From: Toxorhynchites rutilus septentrionalis
Lineage: Eukaryota > Arthropoda > Insecta > Diptera > Culicidae
Reading direction: 5' to 3'
Length of the DNA: 64,000 nt
Assembly (NCBI RefSeq): GCF_029784135.1
Contig: NC_073746.1
Location: forward strand, 109,958,661 to 110,022,660
A model generated the notes under the pieces. That model was not told the DNA's origin and did no database searches. It was given only the letters and a program-made list of their open reading frames with translations. Positions 46,901-56,890 of this stretch are shown piece after piece. A program made the position numbers and the translations under genes. How positions within the stretch are numbered: the first letter of the stretch is position 1; each line of letters starts with the position of its first letter.

Positions 46901-49900
46901 ACGTGATGAGGGTGTAGTTTTATTATTATGATAAATTCACGATGGTCGTTTTTAAAATTCCATGCAAAGATAGAAAGATGGCACTACTGGCGCGTATCGA
47001 GGTTATGTTTAGTTAGTTGCATTTCGCGGATCGCAAATTCTAGTCAGATCGGTTTATTTCTTTGTGGTTTGCATTTGTTTAAATTGAGAAAGCGGGCGAT
47101 TTGGTGATGGTGATGGTCTCATAGGAATTGGACATAGGGTAAATGTATTTGTTCTTGAAAACCAACAACGATTCTGTTTCATAACTAAGCACTACTTCAA
47201 TAATAATCAGGAAGGGAAGGAAGGTATTGAATAAGAGAGACTTTAAACTCTGAGAGTTCATTCGTCTCTATCAATAATAATCAATTAATACTCAATCATT
47301 AGTACCACATGGTATTTTACTACTCAATTTTTGCCGTTGTTGAGATAACGCCGAACTACTTAACAATCCATCTCATCTGTTAAAACATTAGTTTACGAGA
47401 AGCTCTCGCGTGGCCACTGTTAGAGATGGTCTGAGCTAGGACTCGCTACATCTCCGCTACGCACTTAGCATTCTTCTGGGCTATCCGCACGTTTGGCGGC
47501 GGCGATGTCCGATTGGATTTATTTCACGCGGCGATCCGTCAAGGTTGACCGAGACACCGACAAACAACAGGCCGACACCTCGCCAAGTCGTGTCAACAAG
47601 CGGAAGAACTGCAGCTGCCACTGCTGACTATATCTCGGTGCATTATATGCAAATTTCGAAACAGTTCATGCCTGATCGCATCGGACACGCCGCCCGCGAA
47701 CTGTCCGCGTTTGGGCCGTGTCCGTTTGGTTGCTTGCAGCCGTGCGCCCCGGCAAGGTGTTTGTTGTTGAAATCTAGTTTTAATTTGTTGTACCTTTGTA
47801 ACGGCACTTGGTTTCAATATCATGACCAGCAATGCCAGTGGCATACACAGTGGCATTGTGCGAAAGGATTGGGGAATGGAATGGTTTCTGAAGTTCTAGA
47901 TCAACAGAAGTTATAGGGCAAGTCTTTTTTTAGGTCAATGGTACAATAAGCTGTACAATCTCTTACATAATTCATGATACAATAAACTTACGTGGTTATT
48001 GAAATTGCATTTTTATAACCTACCTGAAATGAGAAAATAATAATATTAATTAGCTTTGTTTTCAATTGCAGTAAATAATTGATATTGAATAACATTGTAT
48101 TAACGACACATTGCGGAATGAAAGAATTTCCAATCGTTAGTAATCGTTTTAAGGTTTGAAAACGCCCCATTCCACTTTTTTTTCGCTGGTAGCAACGGAA
48201 TTCTTTGTCAATCTGCAAAACGTTACACCACTGCTCCCCACAAACCACCTACCCGATGAAGCTAATTAGAAAACATATGAACAAATTAAATTAAATGCGA
48301 TAGATTCGTCCGGCCCGTCGTCCGGAGTGTCCAAACCAAGTAGCTGGTGGACGCTGGAGAAGGTGATGTACTCTGCTGAAAGAAGGAAACCTGCTTTCCG
48401 AACGGTTACGTTCGGTGCGGCTTTTCTGTCCACCATAGCTCTATTTGTAGCTCAATACGATCGATTGGCTAGTGACATGTCTCGGGGACACACTGTCACC
48501 GAGGCACGCCAAATATCTCACTCGGTTGACAGGTTTGGAAGGTTTTTTTTGTGGTTGTGCGCACGGTAAAGAAACGGAGGAGAGTTGTCATTCTGGTTTC
48601 AGACAGACCGTCAGTCGGTCAACTGATTTGGGTCTGCAGCATTGCTCCGAAAGATAAAGAACCAATTAGAAGGTTGGCTGCCAATATATAATGATGGATC
48701 GCGAGTGTAATTTATGCTGCAATCAATAAATCTTGAAGAATTATTGCGACAAAACGCGGGCCGCGTCTGTGTAATGTTTTCCAATTTTTAGTACACATGG
48801 GAGTGATGTCCCGCTTGTGTGCACCAGATTTCTCTTACGGGATCAACATCAAGATCTGTCGAAAATCGAGGGATTTCGTGACTCATTAATTTGCCTCCAA
48901 TCGAAGGCGGATAAACTGCCATCGGAGACACAACAAATTACATAAATCGATTAAGATTATGTACTTTATTCACAAATTACCTGCTCTAATTGATTCCGGG
49001 CTTCTGTGAGTGCCCATTCCAATATTCGTGGCCTGCGTGGCTACAAGAGTGAATGCGTTGGTGTTTATAATCATTCCGGTATACACACTTTGGAGCTATT
49101 AGTGGAGCATCACGATCAGATCGGGTGATATAGGCTGGCATGTATACAACCCAACACAACACACACTCGCGTCAAACTAGTTGGCTGATTGTTTCAATAT
49201 TGGATCAATCGGCAACTCTAACAACATAATGAAACAGCAACTTACTAATTCGTGACCGTGTTTTCTCAGTCTCTTTCTCTTGTTCTTCGACTGGTTAGTA
49301 GAAGATGAGGTAATTTGCTACACCACGTAATTTAGGGCTGCACAGCGGACTGGGTCGATTCATAAGTGGGTCATCGTGTATACATATGTGGCTCCAACAG
49401 GTGGCACAGGTCGGTCGAAATCTAATCCGTTTATGATCGATCACGTCTGCAGGATCGGTTATGATTCGTAATCGATTGCTAATTTCTCATAATTTTGAGG
49501 GGATTTATATCGATATGATCGTTCAGTTCAATTAGCTCAGTTTCGATTAATTGATTTCGTTTGCGATTGATTTACTTCACGAGTTGTAGAACACACCTCG
49601 TCTTATTTGATGTATGTCTACTGTTCACTACCCATTTTCTCTTCATTATTCTGGTAGAAGAACTATATCATATTCGTCTGTTGGAGTTTTGTTCTGTTGG
49701 TATTTCAAACTAAATTTTAACCTGTTTTGTAACATGTAACGGGGCGTTGTTTTGTTGAAGAATCAATCCATCGCGTCACTGCTTGTATAGCGACAGTGAA
49801 GCTCGGCTCATATGCATTCAATCGATAGTCGATCTACATTCTTTAATCCTATTAATACCTGATTGAATTTCAATCAATGTACCTATGTGGCTAGCTCTAG

Positions 49901-49975
49901 AATATTTGTGACCACATCACAAGTCCGAAGCAAATTTCTTTGACAAAAAATCTTCCCGGACAGAACGGGAATCAA
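46901..49975. other. Long stretch without a recognisable gene
   Basis: A GC-richer island at about 47.4-47.8 kb gives overlapping frames on both strands (123 codons plus, 87 minus). Neither has a domain or signal peptide. Elsewhere only AT-rich sequence is seen. Single-copy host DNA is likely; conserved regulatory DNA is possible but not shown. Confidence 0.4.
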
Positions 49976-50280
49976 CATTTTTGACGTAGGATTACGTCTT
50001 TCGGGAACATATTGGGGTACAAATTGAAAATCGAAAATGGAGTACATCGTGAAAATTGTCCAATTTCAAACGCTTTTTGCTCAGTCATTTCATGATGGAT
50101 TGATAAAATGTTTGCGTCAATTGATTTCGGCACTCCAGAACAGTTTTTTATATTGAAGTAAATAATATATGTCATAAAAAAAACTATCGAACAATTGATA
50201 AATCTCAACCCCTATCCTAACGGAAATACTCAGTTCCGATTGGTCGAAGTTGACGACACATGCGGCGGGTCCCTAACAGA

Positions 50281-50560
50281 GACATCGAACCAAGCTAACT
50301 GGAGTAAATCGGCATTGCAAATATATACAAGTAGGGGGAGCTTTCGCTCCCACCGGACTGTTTTCCCTAACAGAGACATCAAAACCAAGGTGCCCGGGGA
50401 AATCGGCAGTGCAAATACATGAAAGTAGGGGGAACTGTTGCTCCTACCGAAATGTGTTCCTTAACAAAGACATCAAAACCAAGGTGCCCGGGGAAATCGG
50501 CAGTGCAAATATATGCAAGTCGGGGGCATTTTTATATTGCAAGTAAGGTGAGTGATATAA
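50281..50560 (+). repeat. 94-bp tandem units in family H copy A
   Basis: GACATCNAANCCAAG starts at 50281, 50375 and 50469. Each unit contains AATCGGCA-TGCAAATA and a G-run. In unit 1 the G-run forms a perfect hairpin, GGGAGC-TTTC-GCTCCC (50336-50351); unit 2 has a degraded version. Copies B and C carry the same array in opposite orientation. Confidence 0.8.
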
Positions 50561-51112
50561 TTAATTCTAGCAATAAAATTTAAATATTGAACTTTAATGG
50601 TGGTTACTCGAGAACGGGTCGTTTGGTTTAAGCTGTCTGTTTTTTTTATGTTCATTTTCACCCAAGGAAAGATTATACGGCGAGAAAAATTGGAAATGTG
50701 AAGAATACATATAGTATTAGCTGTTGTTAGTCCAATTAAAATACGCATGGGGTTGAATAAACACTCAGAAAGAAAAAAAACTATAAAAGTAAATTACCTT
50801 TTCCATTTCAAATATGTTTGTTCTATATTAAAGTAACATGTTTTTACTGATCAGAAACATTGATAGTTGTGATCGGTATTGGTAATAATTTTATATTGCA
50901 TTGGTGAGTTTTTTTTCTTTATTTCATCCATACATATCACGGGAGGCATCTCGTCTAGGATCACAGAGGGCGGTTTTCATCATATCTCGTTCCACTTCAG
51001 TATCTTTTATCTGATACGCACCATCCAACGACTGTTTACATCCTTCTGTCATCATCACTCGGTTATAAACACTGGTGGAGTAAACAAACAATACCCAACA
51101 ACCAAACAAAAC

Positions 51113-51128
51113 GGCTCTTTTCAGGGCC
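51113..51128 (+). other. Histone-mRNA-type 3' stem-loop, copy A
   Basis: GGCTCTTTTCAGGGCC: 6-bp stem (one T-G pair), TTTC loop, preceded by ACAAAAC and followed by ACCAAAT. This fits the consensus bound by the stem-loop binding protein in animal histone mRNAs. No histone frame precedes it. Confidence 0.7.
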
Positions 51129-51252
51129 ACCAAATCATTATCAATGAGTTTAACGATGTAATTCTTCAAACATATCCAAAATCAACAGATAGCCTAACGG
51201 AATCCTATGTCAACTATGCGGTCGTGTCTCGGACACAACCCTCCTGTGACTT

Positions 51253-52196
51253 TTGTACTCGAATAAGTTTTTCTACAAGAAAAACTCGAATCTGAAGTTG
51301 CAGTTTTTTATTGCGTGATATTTTCTATCATTGCACATTTTCAAAAATTGATTTCAGAATGATTTCAGAAAAGAAGTAGACAGGTTTAATTCTACAGGCA
51401 TGGACGGAAACTTGGCGTAGGACTTTGATGAGATTGTGTAGCTGTTCAGAAATCCGTAAATTTAACTCATCCAATGTTCCGAGTGGTGGGTCGAGAAAAA
51501 ACTATTTATTATTTAAACTGAACTGAACTTGAAACGGATTGTAAGTGTTCTGGTGGCAGAAAGAATCCTGAATAATTAACTATTAATTTTAACTATTTTT
51601 AATAGTAAAATATTTAAATATTCAGATAGAAAGATATCCTAACATCAACATGGAACACTCGACATTTTCTGGTTTTCTTCTTCATAAATGCACATAAAAA
51701 TCCTTATTAATAAAACCGTCCGTACAGAAATATTATATTAATCGGTCGGTCGGTTTTTTCTTTAGTTTGTTTTGATTCAGCTGAATACGAGAAGAAGCCA
51801 TCATCTTATTTATTTTAAAGGGCCTGGCCGGGTAAGGGAGTAGAAAGTGCCCCCAAACCAAATCAACAGCTGTATTGCAAATATTGTATAGGATATTAAA
51901 TAAGAAATTTTGGTGGTTTTTTTGAACCCCTATGTAGTTTAACATATGGTCTATGGTGAAAAACGTACTTTTTCGATTATTTCACGCCATCCTCAAAAGC
52001 TTCGAGATAAAAATTTGAAAAAAATATTAAATGTGCATCTTACTACGGTGTATCGAGAAAAATTATCCAAAAAAATTTCATCAAAAATTTAAGTACTAAA
52101 AAATATTGAAATTTTTGATTTTTTTTTTAGGATTTAGAGATTCAGTACTACTCTAATTCATATTTAAAACACTTGTAATATAATTGATATCAAATA
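51253..52196. other. AT-rich stretch without a recognisable feature
   Basis: No credible frame or repeat boundary before the Helitron end at 52197. Confidence 0.45.
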
Positions 52197-52357
52197 TTAG
52201 CTGACCCGGCAAACGTTGTTTTGTTAAATAAATTATTTCTAGTGAATATTTTAGTGATTGAATAAACAATAATTAATAAATTTTAAATTAGTTTGAATGG
52301 TTTTACGTTTCTGATCCATCTGTTGACGAAGATCAAACGAAAATGGTGCGATAAGAG

Positions 52358-52576
52358 CTACGACATACAGAGGAATTGAGCGCTTAAGACATGACTGTTG
52401 ATGACTGTTGGGTCCCGTTCATGAATTGTGAAACCAAAGATATGACAGACAACTTCATCGGTGCTGATATACTGGCCAATTTGTTGGCGTATTATTTCGT
52501 CATTGTCACTAAATCGAGAAGTAGTCACATCGATATTCTGAATTTGAAACACAGCCATATTGCTTCCCTTATTCAC
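52358..52576 (-). pseudogene. Helitron Rep-helicase protein fragment
   Basis: The minus-strand frame begins MNKGSNMAVFQIQNIDVTT and continues DNDEIIRQQIGQYISTDE, then FGFTIHERDPTVI. Helitron proteins have NKGSD, then DEI..YQ.GRYIS..EA.WRI and F.IHER.P.V at this point, between the Rep nuclease and helicase domains. Nothing of the catalytic HUH motif or the helicase is readable, so it is a small relic. It identifies the host element as a Helitron. Confidence 0.75.
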
Positions 52577-52752
52577 GGACTTTTATTTGTGTTTACTGCT
52601 TTTCGCCGAACAGCGGAACTTAATATTAATATGAACACCGAATGTTTTGCTCAGTTGAGGCGAATATGGTACTACCTAACGAGTCCGTCAACGTAACGTA
52701 ACGTATACTGATATTTGCCAATGGTTGTCCGTTTCTTCGTTTTCATATTGAA

Positions 52753-53580
52753 CTAGCTGACCCGGTAAACTTCGACCCGCCCACAATTTGTTTTATGTTA
52801 TCAATATCTTCAAACATTCACGTTTTCTTACTAAGCGCAAGTTCATGAGTCCAATAGCAGAACTGTTAATTGATTGATCTTCTAATCGACTCCGTTGAAT
52901 TTACAATTTACTGAAAAATTCCTAGTACTTCTACCAAAACTCATCATCATAACATCAGATTATTTCTCGTTGAAGATTTTTCAACCACTTGCAAATAACA
53001 TGTTTCTCCGTTACATGGAATGAATGTTTGATACAGAAAATATGATAGAAAAAAGACAGATCCCTCCCCTCTTCTCCCCATAGAGAGGGGGGGGGGAGGA
53101 GTGTCCATTCACCATTGAAACGTTTCGTGCCCCCTAAAATCTTCACATGCCAAATTTAGCTTCGTTTGCTTGATTAATTCTCGAGTTATGCAGAAATTTG
53201 TGTTTCATTTGTATGGCAGCTCCCCCTTAGAGAGGGGGGAGGGGGTGAGTATCTAACCACCATACATTTATTGCACCCTATAACCTCCATATGACTAATT
53301 TGGTTGCACTCTTTAGAGAGGGGGGTGGAGTATCTAATTACCATAGAAACATTTATTGCACCCTGAAACCTCCATATGCATTTGGTTTCACTTGCTTGAT
53401 TAATTCTCGAGTAATGTAGAAATTTGTGTTTCATTTGTATGGCAGGGGGAGGAGTATCTAACCACCATAGATTCATTGATTGCACCCTAATACCTCCACA
53501 TACCAAATTTCGTTTCATTTGCTTGATTAATTCTCGAGTAATGTAGAAATTTGTGTTTCATTTGTATGGCAGCAATTTCA
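52753..53580 (-). mobile_element. Short Helitron, copy 5, nested and 5'-incomplete
   Basis: Its 3' end is CCGGGTCAGCTAG|T on the minus strand at 52753. It retains about four diverged or partly deleted 143-bp units (CATTTGTATGGCAG at about 53206-53219, 53434-53447 and 53560-53573). The TC/GTCT start is missing. It sits inside the larger Helitron. Confidence 0.7.
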
Positions 53581-53589
53581 TCAATTTTT

Positions 53590-54720
53590 TCTCTATTTTT
53601 CAACCACATTTTCGCTAAAACTTTATCAGACACAATTTTCGTACACGATTTTTACTTGCAGGAAATGTGTTACTGTGTTACATACAAAACTTATTTGAAT
53701 GGATATAGCTAATTCCCATCAATATTTATCGTTTTAAAACCGTGTTTATTCCACCCGAAAATTCGTTTCTATTTTGACAGAAACAGAACACGAAGCTCAA
53801 TGTCACCCATGTCAAATTGCCATGCATTATCACATAATCACAACTTGATTGGGCTTGAGTCGAACGGACTACAGAATGAAAAATGTGATCCATTCGAGTT
53901 ATTCCGAATCGATCTTATTTCAGAATACGGGGGAATAGACGGAATTTCTGACACTATCGATTGCCATAACCATGCATTGAGTTTTAGCCTGGCAATAGCA
54001 AAGGCTGTTGCTTTTGATAGCGTCTCGCAGGTGAATTTATTCGCCCTCATGCTATTTCTGTCGATTTCTAATCTCTATTAGACTATCAGACCCGAAAGCA
54101 ATTTTAAATTTTAAATGATTAAATTTTGAATAAAATTATTACTCGAAGTTGTTTGAATGCTTAGAAGACATAGTCCTGACATAACTTACCTATCATTCTA
54201 TAAATCTCGTTGCTTTTCCCCCAAAACTTTATCCATTATATAAAATCATTATCAGAGACAGTTTTTTCCCCACTTGAGAGAATGTGTTGCTCTGTAACAC
54301 AGACCACATGTTAGAGCCTATTTGCATTTGTAATTTTAGTTTTAATAGCGCACTTATTTCACCCGTAAGTTTATTCATTCATTTCAAGCTCTATGTAGTC
54401 TATGTGGAATTGTGTAGCAAGGTTGCACCATTTGCACAACTCAGTTGGATTTGAGCCGAACGGATTACAGAATGCAATACTGCGATCCGTTTAGGTAATT
54501 CTGACTCGATCGGATTTCAGAACATAGGAAAGTAGGTGACCAGTAGACGGATCTAATATGTCAGAGGAAATAACGCTACCGATTGCCTCAGAGCATATTT
54601 TGTCGACTAACCAAAGTAAAAATGTGCGTATGAGCTCATTAAGGACTTCGATTTTTGTTTGAATACACGTGCTGTAATGTCATGACAATACCTGGGAATA
54701 GCGAAAGGCTGTTTCGGTTT
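53590..54720. repeat. Diverged tandem duplication inside the larger Helitron
   Basis: Two blocks of about 600 bp match in order. Both have 'aaaactttatc' and 'cagacacaatttt'-like text, 'gtgttgctctgtaacac'-like text, 'gagtcgaacggactacagaatg' against 'gagccgaacggattacagaatg' (about 53859 and 54451), and 'gatcggatttcagaa'-like text. Divergence is considerable. Non-coding. Confidence 0.65.
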
Positions 54721-55582
54721 TTCTCGCGATAGCGTCTCGCAAGTGAATGTATTCTTCTTCACGTCGGCTTTGTTGATTCTGTCGAATGAATCGCAGTCGT
54801 CCGCTCTTTACCTTTGCATACATGTCGAGCATGAATTGTTGTCAAAGTTCACGACATCATAGAATGATGTTGTCCTGATCACATCGAATCATCATACGAT
54901 ACATATAAAAATCAACACATTGTTTGTTTCGTAACCTTCAACCATATGTTCATAAATATTAATTCAAAATGAGTGACGTTGTTCATAATGAATGAAGTGT
55001 CTATGGCGGGATCTTGTTTTTTTAAAAGTTTGTGGAATACCCGTGTTATCCATTCAGAACGGCCAGTGGATTTTCGATGTAGCGATATAGCGATAATAGC
55101 GTTATTTCCATGTTTGAAAAATTTCAATAATTCTTTGCGCCCATTCAAAAAGCTTGCCGGTGATGCGCTTGGCTTTAGACGAATTGAGGTTGCTTATGCA
55201 AGTTTGATGTAGCGTCATCTGTTATTTAACAGAGTAAATATATTGGCTCTATTTGAAAAATGAACGATGGTTTAATTATTTGGATATTGTATATAAAAAA
55301 GTACTACAGTCGCTATGAAAAATATATGTATTTCATTTGCTTTTTTGTATTTTAGAATCCGAATTTGAGAAAAACGCAAAAAAAATTCTCCATAGGCCAC
55401 CCTAATTTGGTATTGAATATTTGGTAATCGGTATCCTAGCGGTATTAACCTATTCTCATGCCTACCAAGTTTTTTGTGCATAATTTCGTCAAAATCGGTC
55501 GAGCCGTTTTGTAGGTTTTTTTTTATATTTGCAAGAGTTCGGTAACAAACACCGTGACACGAGATTTTTATATATATATAGA

Positions 55583-55921
55583 TATAGAGAAAAGAAGATA
55601 TTAAACGCTAACATTGAGTATCAGAATTCACAATAATGCATCGAGTAATGCAATGTTATTTCGATATACTTTGGGGCGAATGGTACAAATGTCAAAACAA
55701 ATGCAAGCAAGAAAGCGGCTGTGCGCTACAAAGTGGAAGAGGGACGGAATGACTGTTGTTTTTTTACTTGACAACATGATATTTGTTACCTGTTAACTGA
55801 CCCTTTCGTGGAAAAACGCTTATTATTTGTTTTCAAAAAGAACATGCCTATTATTGACCAACTTACCCCGGGTGTGGGGTTAGTAGGTCAATTTATTCTG
55901 AAATATGAAGATAAAAAAAAA
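55583..55921. other. Short spacer between two Helitrons
   Basis: No gene or repeat recognised apart from an A-run just before the next Helitron start. Confidence 0.5.
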
Positions 55922-56890
55922 TCTATATATATATATAAAAATGGAGTGATGTCTGTCTGTCTGTCTGATTCTTCTAGACTCGGAAACTACTGAACCGATC
56001 GACATGAAAAATGGTATGTAGGGGTTTTTGGGGCCGGGGAAGGTTTTCGTGATATTTTGAGACCCCTCCCCCCTCTCTAAGGGGGGGCTGCCATACAAAT
56101 GAAACACAAATTTCTGCATTACTCGGAAATTAACCAAGCAAACGAAACCAAAGTTGGCATGTGAAAGTTTTAGGGTGCAATAAATGTTTCTATGGTGGTT
56201 AGACAGTCCTTCCCCCACTCAAAGGGGGGGGGCTGCCATACAAATGAAACACAAATTTCTGCATTACTCGAGAATTAATCAAGCAAATGAAACCAAATTT
56301 GGCATGTGGAGGTTTTAGGATGCAATAAATGTTTCTATGGTGATAAGATACTCCTTTCCCCTCTCTTAGAGGGGGCTGCCATACAAATGAAACACAATTT
56401 TTTGCATTACTCGGAAATTAATCAATCAAACGAAACCAAAGTTGGCATGTGAAAGTTTTAGGGTGCAATAAATGTTTCTATGATGGTTAGACAGTCCTTC
56501 CCCCACTCAAAGGGGGGGCTGCCATACAAATGAAACACAAATTTCTGCATTACTCGAGAATTAATCAAGCAAATGAAACCAAATTTGGCATGTGGAGGTT
56601 TTAGGATGCAATAAATGTTTCTATGGTGTTAAGATACTCCTTCCCCCTCTCTTAGAGGGGGCTGCCGTACAAATGAAACACAAATGTTTGCATTACCCGA
56701 GAATTAATCAAGCAAATTAAACCAAATTAGGCATATGGAAACTTTAGGGTGCAATGAATGTTTCTATGGTGGTTAGATACCCCACCCCCCTCTCTTAGGG
56801 GTGGCTGCCATACAAATAAAACACAAATTTCTGCATTATTCGAGAATTAATCAAGTAAATGGGCGGGACGAAGTTTGCCGGGTTAGCTAG
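55922..56890 (+). mobile_element. Non-autonomous Helitron, copy 4, six units
   Basis: It starts A|TCTATATATATATATAAAAA and ends GTTAGCTAG|T at 56890. It has six units, with CTGCCATAC (once CTGCCGTAC) at 56088, 56233, 56376, 56519, 56662 and 56805. It is very close in sequence to copies 1 and 3, which suggests recent spread. Non-coding. Confidence 0.88.

Larger units (their letters stand above)
49976..51252 (+). repeat. Family H repeat, copy A
   Basis: Uninterrupted copy. It starts near TTGACGTAGGATTACGTC (49980), then has AT-rich sequence, a GATTGGTCGAAGTTGACGAC block (50238), three 94-bp tandem units (50281-50560), a unique middle, the histone-type hairpin (51113-51128) and the end GACACAACCCTCCTGTGA (about 51233-51250). 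It matches copy B (61.2-62.5 kb) in inverted orientation over its length. No terminal inverted repeats were recognised and no protein is encoded, so its transposition mechanism is unknown. Confidence 0.8.
52197..55582 (-). mobile_element. Larger Helitron with Rep/helicase trace
   Basis: On the minus strand it starts A|TCTATATATATATAAAAATC at 55582 and ends CCGGGTCAGCTAA|T at 52197, so it has 5' TC, 3' CTRR and an A|T site. It includes a fragment of a Helitron Rep-helicase protein near its 3' end, a nested short Helitron (52753-about 53580) and a tandem block (about 53600-54720). The ends resemble but differ from those of the 143-bp-unit copies, so it is a relative, not the direct parent. Confidence 0.72.

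Noticed and set aside
47545..47916. 123-codon open frame
   Set aside because: Antiparallel frame of 87 codons in the same DNA, no recognisable motif and no splice or promoter context.
51100..51140. A histone gene ending at the stem-loop
   Set aside because: No histone fold sequence in any frame upstream of the hairpin in copies A, B or C; only the 3'-end signal is present.
50924..51295. Protein-coding frames in family H (also at 61190-61540 and 12441-12674)
   Set aside because: Both strands are open in the same place, copies carry frame-breaking differences, and the frames cross the hairpin. I treat them as non-coding repeat.
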